Source: Chloroflexota bacterium
Lineage (GTDB): Bacteria; Chloroflexota; Anaerolineae; B4-G1; DUEL01
Direction: 5' to 3'
DNA: 5,577 nt
Assembly (NCBI GenBank): GCA_017743275.1
Contig: JAGHZG010000136.1
Span: 1-5,577 of the forward strand
Shown here: in pieces, positions 1-5,577 of the stretch
Layout of the letters: the number at the start of each line of letters is the position of its first letter
Numbering within the stretch: the stretch's first letter is position 1
Notes under the pieces: model-generated
What the model was told of the DNA's origin: nothing
The model's input: the letters and a program-made list of their open reading frames with translations, nothing else
Databases searched by the model: none
Made by a program: the position numbers and the translations under genes

Positions 1-1177
1 GCATGTGGACCGTCCCCGCGACCTCCCCCTGCAGGTCCACCCCGGTGGGTTGCCCGAAGCCGAAGGTTCGGACGTAGCGGTAGAACGTCCCCGGGCCCAT
101 TCGTAGGGCCAGCGTGACCGCGCCCACGTTCAGCGAATGCCCCATCAACCCGACCAGGTCCTGCTCTCCGTAGGCCTGGTGGTCCCAATTGGTGATCATC
201 TGTCCCCCAACCTCTATCCGTCCGGTATCTACGTACGTAAACTGGGGGGAGACCGTGCCGCTATCCAGCGCCCCTGCCAGAGTGATGATTTTGAAGATAG
301 AGCCGGGTTCATACTGGGTATTGACGGCCGGGTTCAGGAAGACCTCTTCCTGGCCCTCGTTCAGGTATCGCTGGTAATCGTTGGGATCAAAGGACGGCTG
401 GACAGCCAGCGCCAGAATGGCCCCGGTTCGGGGGTCCATCACGATGATCAACCCCCTCTCGGCGCCGAACTCCTGCAATCCCCGGGCCAGTTCCTCCTCG
501 GCGGCCATCTGTATGGCCAGGTCCAGTGTCAGTACCAGGTGGTTGCCGCGCTGGGAGGGAGGGACCCTGTGTTCCTCACAGGGAAGGGGCCGGAAACCGG
601 AGGGGTCAGTTTCTATCACCATCTGTACCTTCTGCGGGCGGAGTACGCGGTCGTAGTAGCCCTCCAGGCCGTAGAACCCCTCCCCGCTGTACGCGGTGAA
701 GCCCAGCAGGGACGACGCCAGGGACCTGTGAGGATAGCGGCGGATCCACCACAGGGTCGTCCAAACTCCACCGATCCTCATCGCCCTGATCTGCTCCCCC
801 TGATCCCAGGAAGCAAAGGAGGTCAAGATCACGTTGGAGGCGGTGTGGGCCATCGTGGACGAGAGAGTGTCGGCGGGAATCTGGAGGATCGGTGCCAGCG
901 CTTCCGCCACAGCCCCAATGTTCGGGATGTCTCTGGGTCTGGCCCAGACGGTGTATCGGGGCTCACTGACTGCCAGGGGAAATCCGTGGAGGTCGGAGAT
1001 GGAGCCCCGAGGGGGTTCGGGGAGCACCAGGTTCCGCATCCGCTCCTGAGCGGCCTGCTGGCGATATGCGGCGCCGTGGACAACCTGGATGTCCAGCAGG
1101 CGCCAGATCAGGAGCAGGGCTATGGGCACCAGCAGGAATGCCAGAAACGTCAGCCGGGGACGGAGATGGACAGACAT
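1..1177 (-). CDS. ftsI: Class B penicillin-binding protein, peptidoglycan D,D-transpeptidase FtsI/PBP2 type (3' end cut by window edge)
   Basis: Cross-links peptide stems of septal peptidoglycan in the periplasmic or outer face of the membrane, normally with FtsW, FtsL and partners. The frame is open for 392 codons from ATG at 1177 to the left edge. Residues 1-8 are a short basic tail and about 9-28 a single membrane anchor. The pedestal region has PRGSISDLHG (56-65), where many family members have RG.I.DRNG, and GLEGYYD (170-176). The transpeptidase domain shows PGSIFK (291-296) with catalytic Ser293 and Lys296 (SxxK), and SLN (348-350) as the SxN motif, followed by FGFGQPTGVDLQGE (372-385). 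The third motif, KTG, would lie beyond the edge, so the gene is partial. The start sits two bases after the ftsL-like stop with no strong ribosome site of its own, which suggests translational coupling. Family certain; FtsI rather than another class B PBP is inferred from position after mraZ, rsmH and ftsL. Confidence 0.93.
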   Translation of the reverse strand, partial: MSVHLRPRLTFLAFLLVPIALLLIWRLLDIQVVHGAAYRQQAAQERMRNLVLPEPPRGSISDLHGFPLAVSEPRYTVWARPRDIPNIGAVAEALAPILQIPADTLSSTMAHTASNVILTSFASWDQGEQIRAMRIGGVWTTLWWIRRYPHRSLASSLLGFTAYSGEGFYGLEGYYDRVLRPQKVQMVIETDPSGFRPLPCEEHRVPPSQRGNHLVLTLDLAIQMAAEEELARGLQEFGAERGLIIVMDPRTGAILALAVQPSFDPNDYQRYLNEGQEEVFLNPAVNTQYEPGSIFKIITLAGALDSGTVSPQFTYVDTGRIEVGGQMITNWDHQAYGEQDLVGLMGHSLNVGAVTLALRMGPGTFYRYVRTFGFGQPTGVDLQGEVAGTVHM

Positions 1178-1179
1178 GG

Positions 1180-1515
1180 TCAGGGACCCACAATTTCCAC
1201 CCGGGCGGCAGGGACGAAGCTCATCTGGATGGCCTGCTGGAACAGGTCTCTTTGCTTCTCCCCGATTTGCTGTTCCAGAAGGGCGTTACCGGCCTGAATC
1301 TGGAGCAGGGTTTCCCGAAGTTCTTGAACGTGTCGCGCCTGGATAGTCGTGTAACTGACCAGTCCCAGATAGAGAGAAATCAGCAGCCAGCCGATGACCA
1401 GCAAGCCGAACAGGAACAGTGCCCCCTGGCGGTTCAGGTCCCCTCCCTTCCGAAATCCGAAATCCCACCCCTTCCCGCGCCGACGGGGCTGAAGGGGGCC
1501 AGCGGGGTTCCTCAC
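1180..1515 (-). CDS. ftsL: FtsL/DivIC-like bitopic cell division protein (start uncertain)
   Basis: Probable FtsL: a small one-pass membrane protein that joins the divisome and activates FtsW/FtsI. From the GTG at 1515 it is 111 residues: a basic cytoplasmic tail (1-30, with PRRRGKGW), one membrane helix (about 31-53), then a heptad-rich helix (about 58-95, RHVQELRETLLQIQAGNALL) and a short end with FVPAARVEIV. This architecture and the slot between rsmH and ftsI are typical of FtsL; sequence identity alone is too weak to prove it. The start is the real problem. The frame stays open up to 1881, but that extension is Gly/Pro/Ser-rich, runs through repeat DNA, and begins inside a family II hairpin. 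GTG 1515 has G-rich SD-like bases (GGGGGTGGG) but lies in a repeat; GTG 1608 (142 aa) and ATG 1815 are alternatives. A CTG at 1437 follows the best SD-like run (AAGGGAGGGG). The 3' end and the membrane and coiled-coil part are secure. Confidence 0.75.
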   Translation of the reverse strand: MRNPAGPLQPRRRGKGWDFGFRKGGDLNRQGALFLFGLLVIGWLLISLYLGLVSYTTIQARHVQELRETLLQIQAGNALLEQQIGEKQRDLFQQAIQMSFVPAARVEIVGP

Positions 1516-1611
1516 CCCACCCCCGGCGGCTGCGCCGCCACTCCATCCCCTTTCCTGTCCGGTGGGAGATGGGAGGGGGCCAGGGGGTGAGGTGTGAGTT
1601 CCCCTCACCCC
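1510..1611. repeat. GC-rich inverted-repeat element with three CCTCACCCC arms
   Basis: The 9-mer CCTCACCCC occurs at 1510-1518 and 1603-1611, and its exact complement GGGGTGAGG at 1584-1592. The middle arm can therefore pair with either outer arm. Between them is a perfect hairpin, GGCGGC-TGC-GCCGCC (1525-1539). The 15-base string at 1510-1524 recurs exactly in inverse orientation at 3278-3292, in the mraZ-rsmH gap. The plus strand at 1564-1587 has four G-runs (3, 3, 5 and 5 bases) separated by 4, 1 and 3 bases, a classical G-quadruplex motif. The composition resembles the CCCTCACCCC-type dispersed repeats common in GC-rich genomes (recollection, not checked). The element overlaps the possible 5' end of the ftsL-like gene. 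Confidence 0.65.
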
Positions 1612-1825
1612 TCCACCACCGCTCGCGGCAGTCTTCCTTTCTGGGTGAGCGGCAGAGGGCCGCGTCGGGCCCCCGGCCTCAGGTCTCTCCTCCTGAGGGC
1701 CCTGGATTACCCCGCGTCGGGAAGTTTTCGGCGTGGCCGAGGAAGTTTCCCGGGCCGGGGGATGTTTCTTGCCCGAGGTGCTCCCGGGACCAGGGTGAGA
1801 CTGATCCGGTGTCATCGGTCTATGG

Positions 1826-1883
1826 GCCAATTCAAATCGCCCTTTGGGTGCCTCGCGCCCTGTGTCGGCCTGCGTCGACACCC
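1826..1883 (+). repeat. Family II two-hairpin repeat, copy 1
   Basis: Aligns with 4066-4125 at roughly 85 percent identity with one 2-base length difference; the first 18 bases (GCCAATT.AAATCGCCCT) differ at one position. It has two stems: GGGTGC-CTC-GCGCCC (1846-1860, one T-G wobble) and GTGTCGGC-CTGC-GTCGACAC (1862-1881, one G-T wobble). The changes relative to copy 2 keep both stems paired. Confidence 0.75.
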
Positions 1884-2036
1884 GTCAGTTTGTCCGTAGT
1901 CAGCACGAAGCGCCAGCGGAGCGCCGTTTTAAGCCCTTTCCAACGCCACTCCGGTTCGCTGTATGGCTTATACCAATGGCGTTTGTTTCGGCCAGCGCCC
2001 ATCGCCCGAAAGTTTACGTCCGGGCTCATCCTGCGA

Positions 2037-2072
2037 GGCCCTTCGGGCTATTTTTAGCCCCCGGAGGGGGCT
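2037..2072 (+). terminator. Terminator-like hairpin with T-run, overlapping a second hairpin (weak)
   Basis: GGCCC-TTC-GGGCT (2037-2049, one G-T wobble) is followed by A and five Ts (2051-2055), a short intrinsic-terminator shape for plus-strand transcription. It competes with GGGCTA-TTTT-TAGCCC (2045-2060), and the latter with AGCCCCC-GGA-GGGGGCT (2056-2072). No plus-strand gene is visible to its left, so it may simply be part of a mobile or repeat element. On the minus strand, in the direction of the division cluster, the hairpins have no following T-run, so they would not stop that transcript intrinsically. Confidence 0.3.
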
Positions 2073-2096
2073 CTGCCGATTGAGCCCGACAGTTTG

Positions 2097-2240
2097 TGAC
2101 TGCCTACCAGGGAGACGCCGGGCAAGTGCCATACATCACTCTGGCGAAGGCCCGCCCCTGTAACGCAGGCCGTCAGGCCTGTACGCAGGCTGACAGCCTG
2201 CGCCACGTTATCTGCAAACCAATCAGGGTAGGTATTTACG
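2097..2240 (+). repeat. Family I structured repeat (MITE-like), copy 1
   Basis: Aligns over its whole length with 3921-4064, with a one-base indel. Termini TGCCTACC (2101-2108) and GGTAGGTA (2227-2234) are complementary over 8 bases with one G-T wobble. Inside lie a stem CGGGC/GCCCG enclosing GCCA/TGGC (about 2119-2156), and a central inverted repeat with outer arms 2160-2170 and 2196-2206 (two mismatches) that contains a perfect 8-bp hairpin, CGCAGGCT-GAC-AGCCTGCG (2184-2202). No transposase or other gene is encoded. It sits downstream of rsmH, in the gap that separates it from ftsL. Confidence 0.8.
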
Positions 2241-2289
2241 ACAGTTTACGGTCGGGCAAAGTGGCTTCTCAGTGAGGTAAAACCCGTGT

Positions 2290-3249
2290 CTATCCCCGTC
2301 CGATTCCCCGTTTCTCCGCTGCCCGCAGCCGGGCCGAACGGGCCCGGGGGTTAGCAGCGATCTCCGCCGCATCGGGCCGGACCGGCTTCGGGGTCAACAC
2401 CCGTACCTGCGCCCGATGTCCGCAGACGCAGACCGGAATCTCCGGCGGACAGATGCAGTCTCTTGCTTCCCGATGCAGAAACTGTTTGACGATGCGGTCT
2501 TCCAGGGAGTGGAAACTGATGACCACCAGCCGCCCGCCGGGCCGGAGCGCCTCCAGCGCCTGGGGCAACACCGCTTCCAGCGCCTCCAGTTCCCGGTTGA
2601 CCGCGATGCGCAGCGCCTGAAACGTTCGCGTGGCGGGGTGTATCTTCTCCCGCCGCCCCACCGTCCGCTCTATCAGCGCGGCCAGTTCGGCCGTCCGGTA
2701 GAGAGGACGGGCGGCGACAATCGCTTCCGCGATCCGCCGCGCTTGCTTTTCTTCGCCATATCGGTACAATAAGTCTGTCAGTTCCCGAACCGAGAGGGTG
2801 TTGACCAAGTCGGCGGCGGTCGGCCCCTCCGACGGGTCAAAGCGCATATCCAGCGGGCCGTCCTGGAAAAACGAAAACCCCCGGGCGGGGTCGGCCAACT
2901 GAAGGGAAGAAAGCCCCAGGTCCAGCAACACGCCGTCGGCCGGGGTGAACCCTTCGGCCAGGGAGAGGAGGTCGGCGAAGGAGCCCTGGCGAAGGGTGAC
3001 CCGTTCCCCGTAGGGGGCCAGATGCTCCCGGGCAACTTCCAGGGCCGCCGGGTCCCGGTCCAGGCCCAGCAGGCGGCCGTTGGGGGCGGAGGCGGCCAGA
3101 ATCGCCGCCGCATGCCCCCCTCCGCCCACCGTCCCGTCAATGTAGATACCACCGGGCCGGGCCTGCAAAAACGAAAGCACTGCCTGTAAAAGGACGGGTA
3201 TGTGGAGCGGGGAGCAGTGCTCCTGGGAGGGAAGGGCCTCTGCTCTCAC
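2290..3249 (-). CDS. rsmH: 16S rRNA (cytosine(1402)-N4)-methyltransferase RsmH (MraW)
   Basis: Methylates N4 of C1402 in the 16S rRNA decoding centre, using S-adenosylmethionine, on the small subunit in the cytoplasm. I place the start at GTG 3249, giving 319 residues, normal for RsmH. It is preceded by GGGGGA and lies shortly before the conserved HIPVLL. The frame is open further, up to 3366, but that would overlap mraZ and add 39 unconserved residues. Visible motifs: SAM-binding DGTVGGGGH (38-46), GLDRDP (62-67), DLGLSSLQ (110-117), DMRFDP (134-139), [17 protein letters not shown] (204-220), ISFHSLEDR (244-252) and TPKP (286-289). Four cysteines in CxC and CxC pairs (265, 267, 274, 276) could bind metal; this pattern occurs in part of the family. 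It follows mraZ by 44 bases and is probably co-transcribed from the mraZ promoter. Identification is secure; the start is likely but not proven. Confidence 0.97.
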   Translation of the reverse strand: MRAEALPSQEHCSPLHIPVLLQAVLSFLQARPGGIYIDGTVGGGGHAAAILAASAPNGRLLGLDRDPAALEVAREHLAPYGERVTLRQGSFADLLSLAEGFTPADGVLLDLGLSSLQLADPARGFSFFQDGPLDMRFDPSEGPTAADLVNTLSVRELTDLLYRYGEEKQARRIAEAIVAARPLYRTAELAALIERTVGRREKIHPATRTFQALRIAVNRELEALEAVLPQALEALRPGGRLVVISFHSLEDRIVKQFLHREARDCICPPEIPVCVCGHRAQVRVLTPKPVRPDAAEIAANPRARSARLRAAEKRGIGRG

Positions 3250-3293
3250 CTCTCCCCCGGCAGTTTTGTCACGGCCTGGGGGTGGGGTGAGGC

Positions 3294-3722
3294 CTACACC
3301 CCCAGGGTGGCCCATCGCTCGGCGTTTTCTTCGTTCTGAGTTACGCGGGCTTGCACCTTGGCCCACTCTTCGGGATTCCAGACCTCAATGTAGGTGTCGC
3401 AGCCGGCGATGACCACCTGCCCATCCAGGCCGGCGTACTCTCTTAGCGTTGGGGGGACGACGAAGCGGCCCTGGGCATCGGGTGTGATGTCCACCGCGCC
3501 AGCGAAAATCAGCCGCCGCAGGTCCCGGGCGTGCCGGTCCATCGTCGGCAGGGACGAGATACGCTCCCGATAGGCCTGCCATTCATCCATCGGATAGATG
3601 ACCAGGCACCGGTCCACCCCTTTGGTGACCACCATCCCCCCGGCCAGGGCATTACGGAACTTAGCCGGGACGACCAGGCGACCTTTGTCGTCTATGGTGT
3701 GGATATACTCGCCCAGGAACAT
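3294..3722 (-). CDS. mraZ: Transcriptional regulator MraZ
   Basis: DNA-binding repressor of the division and cell wall cluster, including its own gene; forms a ring of subunits that reads tandem direct repeats. The protein is 142 residues, standard length, with two SpoVT/AbrB-type halves. The first carries [19 protein letters not shown] (1-19), including Arg15, the residue known to matter for DNA binding in the E. coli protein. The second carries [20 protein letters not shown] (82-101). ATG 3722 is chosen because it gives the canonical MFLGEY start and has AGAAGGAG eight bases upstream; an in-frame GTG at 3743 would add seven unconserved residues. It is the first gene of the cluster, followed by rsmH after 44 bases. 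A promoter and four putative MraZ boxes lie directly upstream, so negative autoregulation is expected. Confidence 0.97.
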   Translation of the reverse strand: MFLGEYIHTIDDKGRLVVPAKFRNALAGGMVVTKGVDRCLVIYPMDEWQAYRERISSLPTMDRHARDLRRLIFAGAVDITPDAQGRFVVPPTLREYAGLDGQVVIAGCDTYIEVWNPEEWAKVQARVTQNEENAERWATLGV

Positions 3723-3730
3723 TTGTTCTA

Positions 3731-3738
3731 CTCCTTCT
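3731..3738 (-). promoter_or_regulatory. Ribosome binding site of mraZ
   Basis: Reads AGAAGGAG on the minus strand, eight bases before ATG 3722. It decides between this start and the upstream in-frame GTG at 3743, which it would lie behind. Confidence 0.8.
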
Positions 3739-3778
3739 CCCACTGGCGCGGCAAAAATTGGGCAAAACAGGGGAGTTT

Positions 3779-3818
3779 ATTCCACTTTGTACCACTACGT
3801 GCCATTATACACCACTTT
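3779..3818 (-). promoter_or_regulatory. Putative MraZ operator: four direct 10-bp boxes
   Basis: Read on the minus strand, four contiguous 10-mers are AAAGTGGTGT (3818-3809), ATAATGGCAC (3808-3799), GTAGTGGTAC (3798-3789) and AAAGTGGAAT (3788-3779). Every box has TGG at the same place, so TGG recurs at exactly 10-base steps. From the literature as I recall it, MraZ binds direct repeats with 10-bp periodicity: TGGGN blocks in E. coli and AAAGTG[T/G]N3 boxes in Mollicutes. The array begins in the promoter spacer, covers the -10 hexamer and runs past the expected transcription start, a position fit for repression by the adjacent mraZ product. Confidence 0.85.
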
Positions 3819-3832
3819 TTTCAATTTGTCCA
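3804..3832 (-). promoter_or_regulatory. Sigma70-type promoter of mraZ and the division cluster
   Basis: On the minus strand the -35 element is TGGACA (3832-3827; five of six to TTGACA), the spacer 17 bases and the -10 element TATAAT (3809-3804; perfect). Transcription would start near 3797, giving a leader of about 75 bases. An A/T tract (about 3841-3853, TTAAAATTTT) lies where an UP element would be, roughly 44-56 bases upstream of the start. The -10 lies inside MraZ boxes 1 and 2, so bound MraZ should block polymerase. Confidence 0.85.
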
Positions 3833-3866
3833 GTACCTGCGAAAATTTTAAGGTTTCTGCAAAAAC

Positions 3867-3904
3867 CACGAAGGACACGAAGGTCACACAAAGGACACAA
3901 AGAA
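3867..3904 (+). repeat. Short tandem repeat, period 9 (CACGAAGGA type)
   Basis: Four units: CACGAAGGA (3867-3875), CACGAAGGT (3876-3884), then CA plus CACAAAGGA (3887-3895), and CACAAAGAA (3896-3904). It is followed by a T-run. The consensus resembles the ACCACGAAGGACACGAAGG dispersed repeat seen in intergenic DNA of many environmental bacteria (recollection, not checked). It lies just upstream of the mraZ promoter and is not part of any gene. Confidence 0.75.
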
Positions 3905-3920
3905 TTTTTGAGTCTACTGG

Positions 3921-4064
3921 TAACTACCTGCCAAGGGGCCTCCGGGCAAGCGCCATCAAAGACGTGGCGAAGGCGTGCCTCTGTAGCGCAGGCCGCCAGG
4001 CCTGCAGACAGGCTGACCGCCTGCGCTACGTTACCTGGAAACCAATTCGGACAGGTAACTATTC
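3921..4064 (+). repeat. Family I structured repeat (MITE-like), copy 2
   Basis: Second copy of the element at 2097-2240, same orientation. Terminal arms TACCTGCC (3925-3932) and GACAGGTA (4050-4057) pair at seven of eight positions. The inner hairpin CGCCA/TGGCG is kept. The central inverted repeat is perfect here: GTAGCGCAGGC (3983-3993) and GCCTGCGCTAC (4019-4029), 11 bp, enclosing smaller GGCCTG/CAGGC pairings. No coding capacity. It is directly followed by a family II copy. Confidence 0.8.
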
Positions 4065-4065
4065 A

Positions 4066-4125
<60 letters not shown>

Positions 4126-4146
4126 TTCCACGGACATACCAAAAGA

Positions 4147-4204
4147 GATGGTCGGCGAAGGCCGACCATCGGCCGCAGGCCCAGGAAGGCTGACTTCAGT
4201 CAGC
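4147..4204. repeat. Two further hairpins before the plus-strand gene
   Basis: GATGGTCGGC-GAAG-GCCGACCATC (4147-4170) is a perfect 10-bp stem. Its 16-base core (4151-4166) is the exact reverse complement of 4106-4121 in the preceding family II hairpin, so the two can also pair with each other. A competing stem GGCCGA-CCA-TCGGCC spans 4160-4174. GCTGACT-TC-AGTCAGC (4189-4204) is a third perfect stem, 39 bases before the start of the glycosidase-like gene. The arrangement recalls REP/BIME arrays. No T-run follows any of them, so they are not intrinsic terminators. Confidence 0.65.
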
Positions 4205-4242
4205 GCCTGAATAGTGCCTTGTGGTCAATAACTTCGGTTCCT

Positions 4243-5558
4243 ATGGGACGAGACCGCCATATCATTCGGATTCTTCTTCTGGTCTCGGTCCTCCTCCTCG
4301 GCCTGCTGGCGCCGATGAGGGGGGCCGCTGGCGCGCCGGACCCCCGCTTCGGCGTCATCGCGGCCCACGAGGCCCCCTGGGCCGCCGCCGACCTGAGAGC
4401 TGGCTGGACCACTGTCCCCTTCCGCTGGGAGGAAATCCAGCCCCTCGGCCCCGCCGACTGGAACCCGCCTCTCTCCGATGAACAACTGGCCCTGGAACTG
4501 GCGCTGGGCCGCCAGGTGGTGGGCGTGCTGAGCGGCGTGCCGGTCTGGGCCGCCGACCCCGTCACCGGCCTGCCCCGGGGCCTGAAGACCGCCCCCGATG
4601 ATCCCGAAAATCTCTGGGCGGTCTTCGTAGGGACTGTCGTCCGGCGGTACGCCGGTCGGATTGACCACTGGGTGGTCTGGGAGGGGCCGGACCGACCGGA
4701 GAACTGGCCCGGGTCGGCGGCGGACTTCGCCGGACTCCTGCGCGTGGCCTGGCAGTCGGCCCGGGCGGCCAATTCCCGCGCGGTCATCCACCTGGGCGGC
4801 GTATCCCACTGGCCCGACGTCCTCCAGGGAAATCCCCCCTTCGTCCGTCGCCTGCTGGACGCGCTGGCATCGGACTCCCGGGCCCGCGCCCACCATTTCT
4901 ACTTTGACGTCCTGACGCTGGACGTGGAAGGCCCGCCGGAGAGCCTCTACGACCTGCCCGTCTTTTACCGTCGCCTGCTGGCGGAGTACGGCCTGGAGAA
5001 GGAGATATGGGTGGAAACCGGCGTTCCGGTGTCGGAGGAAGCGGAAGGGGACGGACTGCAGCCGGGGGAGCAGGCCGCTTTCATTATCCAGGCGATCGCG
5101 TTGGGGATTTCCGGCGGGGCCGAACGGGTGGCCGTCTACCGGATGGTGGACAGAGCAGGGGAGGGGCAGTACGGACTGATCAGCGCGGACGGTGTCCGCC
5201 GCCCGGCCTTCACGGCCTATCAGGTAGCCGCGACTTATCTGGGCGGTTACCGCTCCGCTCGCTGGGAACAGCGGGATACCGTCAGCGTGGTAGTGGTGGA
5301 CCGGGGGCCTCAGGTGACGACGGTCGCGTGGGCCCGCACCCCCACCACCCAGACCCTGATGGTACCGGCCCAGACAACGCGAGCCCTGCTGGTGAACGCG
5401 CTGGGCGAGGCGTGGATTGTCCACCCGGACCGGGGCTATTATCTCCTCACCCTTCCCGGTTGTAGTGGTGATGACCTGTGCCGGATCGGGGGAGCGCCGC
5501 TTCTGCTGGTAGAGGAGAACGGCGCGGGGGCCGCCGCGCTCCCTCTGCCATCCCCCAC
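4243..5558 (+). CDS. Secreted TIM-barrel glycoside-hydrolase-like protein (3' end cut by contig edge)
   Basis: About 438 residues are visible before adapter sequence begins. Residues 1-30 form a signal peptide: basic MGRDRH, a hydrophobic run of Leu/Val/Ile, then Pro-Met-Arg-Gly-Ala-Ala-Gly. The body looks like the single-barrel glycosidases of clan GH-A: barrel segments RFGVIAAHE and TVPFRWEEIQP near the start, HWVVWEGPD (142-150) where W-N-E-P-D with the acid/base Glu is usual, and EIWVETGVP (254-262) with Glu258 at the nucleophile strand. AAFIIQAIALGISGGAERVAVYRM follows later and a probable beta domain comes after about residue 350. It resembles a Chloroflexota family I know only by memory, with WNEPD and ESN at these sites. 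Substrate and activity cannot be read from the sequence, and the altered motif may mean lost catalysis. The start ATG 4243 lacks a clear ribosome site; it is chosen because the signal peptide follows at once. Confidence 0.85.
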
Positions 5559-5577
5559 CTGTCTCTTATACACATCT
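5559..5577 (+). other. Nextera/Tn5 mosaic-end adapter remnant (not genomic)
   Basis: The last 19 bases, CTGTCTCTTATACACATCT, are identical to the Tn5 mosaic-end adapter used in transposase-based libraries. The frame of the upstream gene reads through it as a false tail ending LLYTS. True genomic sequence ends at about 5558. Confidence 0.97.

Larger units (their letters stand above)
1612..2289. other. Repeat-rich intergenic region between rsmH and the ftsL-like gene
   Basis: I see no convincing gene here on either strand. The open frames are Pro/Arg/Ser-rich, lack motifs and have no ribosome sites. The stretch holds an imperfect hairpin (GGCCTCAG at 1675-1682 with CTGAGGGCC at 1693-1701, one bulge), one family II repeat (1826-1883), a cluster of competing hairpins (2037-2072) and one family I repeat (2097-2240). 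About 1884-2036 and 2241-2289 show nothing I can name. An open minus-strand frame joined to the ftsL-like gene covers 1612-1881, but its third-position GC (roughly two thirds by my rough count) is about the background level, so I do not count it as coding. Confidence 0.6.

Noticed and set aside
137..1297. Long plus-strand open frame opposite the penicillin-binding protein
   Set aside because: It has no domain motif and overlaps, antisense, a minus-strand frame carrying SxxK and SxN at the right spacing. It is a high-GC shadow.
1967..1992. Possible minus-strand promoter for ftsL-ftsI (TATAAG at 1972-1967)
   Set aside because: The hexamer at the right distance upstream matches TTGACA at only about half its positions. 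Too weak to call, though a promoter in this gap remains possible.
1419..2057. Plus-strand 212-codon frame across the rsmH-ftsL gap
   Set aside because: Low-complexity Pro/Arg/Ser protein that runs through two repeats and has no ribosome site.
3249..3366. Longer N-terminus for RsmH (GTG 3366 or ATG 3315)
   Set aside because: Both would overlap the end of mraZ and add Gly/Pro/Arg-rich residues ahead of the conserved HIPVLL; GTG 3249 gives normal family length and has a G-rich ribosome site.
3804..3826. TTGAAA as the -35 element of the mraZ promoter
   Set aside because: It lies only 9 bases from TATAAT; TGGACA with a 17-base spacer fits far better.
3867..3904. Possible CRISPR array
   Set aside because: Units are 9 bases and directly adjacent, with no spacers; it is a simple tandem repeat.
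4225..5424. Long minus-strand open frame opposite the glycosidase-like gene
   Set aside because: The plus strand encodes a signal peptide and barrel-like motifs; the antisense product is Arg/Gly/Pro-rich with no recognisable feature.

Overview
The window looks like the edge of a contig from a GC-rich bacterium, most plausibly a member of the Chloroflexota. I infer this from the protein style of the plus-strand glycosidase-like gene, the RsmH with a CxC...CxC cluster, and the GC-rich dispersed intergenic repeats. Nothing in the window proves the phylum. The last 19 bases are a perfect copy of the Nextera/Tn5 mosaic-end adapter, so the right edge is a library artefact, not genome.

The left two thirds carry the start of a division and cell wall (dcw) cluster on the minus strand, in transcription order (right to left): mraZ (3722-3294), rsmH (3249-2290), an FtsL-like bitopic protein (about 1515-1180) and a class B penicillin-binding protein, FtsI/PBP2 (1177, running off the left edge before its KTG motif). 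MraZ is the cluster repressor, RsmH modifies 16S rRNA, and FtsL and FtsI act together in septal peptidoglycan synthesis. ftsL and ftsI are separated by two bases, while rsmH and ftsL are separated by about 0.8 kb of repeat-rich DNA.

The mraZ upstream region has a sigma70-type promoter (TGGACA, 17 bp, TATAAT). Over it lie four direct 10-bp boxes of the form AAAGTGGNNN in exact register, a very good candidate for the MraZ autoregulatory operator.

The two intergenic regions (about 1516-2289 and 3723-4242) share two diverged repeat families. Family I is about 134 bp, with terminal inverted repeats and internal hairpins; one base pair at the termini changes compensatorily between the copies. Family II is about 59 bp with two hairpins, one of which also has a compensatory pair change. 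Other elements are a CCTCACCCC/GGGGTGAGG element with a G-quadruplex motif, a period-9 CACGAAGGA tandem, and a run of hairpins with TTC-containing or GAAG loops before the plus-strand gene.

The right third (4243 to the contig edge) is one plus-strand gene, diverging from mraZ. It encodes a secreted TIM-barrel glycoside-hydrolase-like protein whose expected W-N-E-P acid/base motif reads W-E-G-P.
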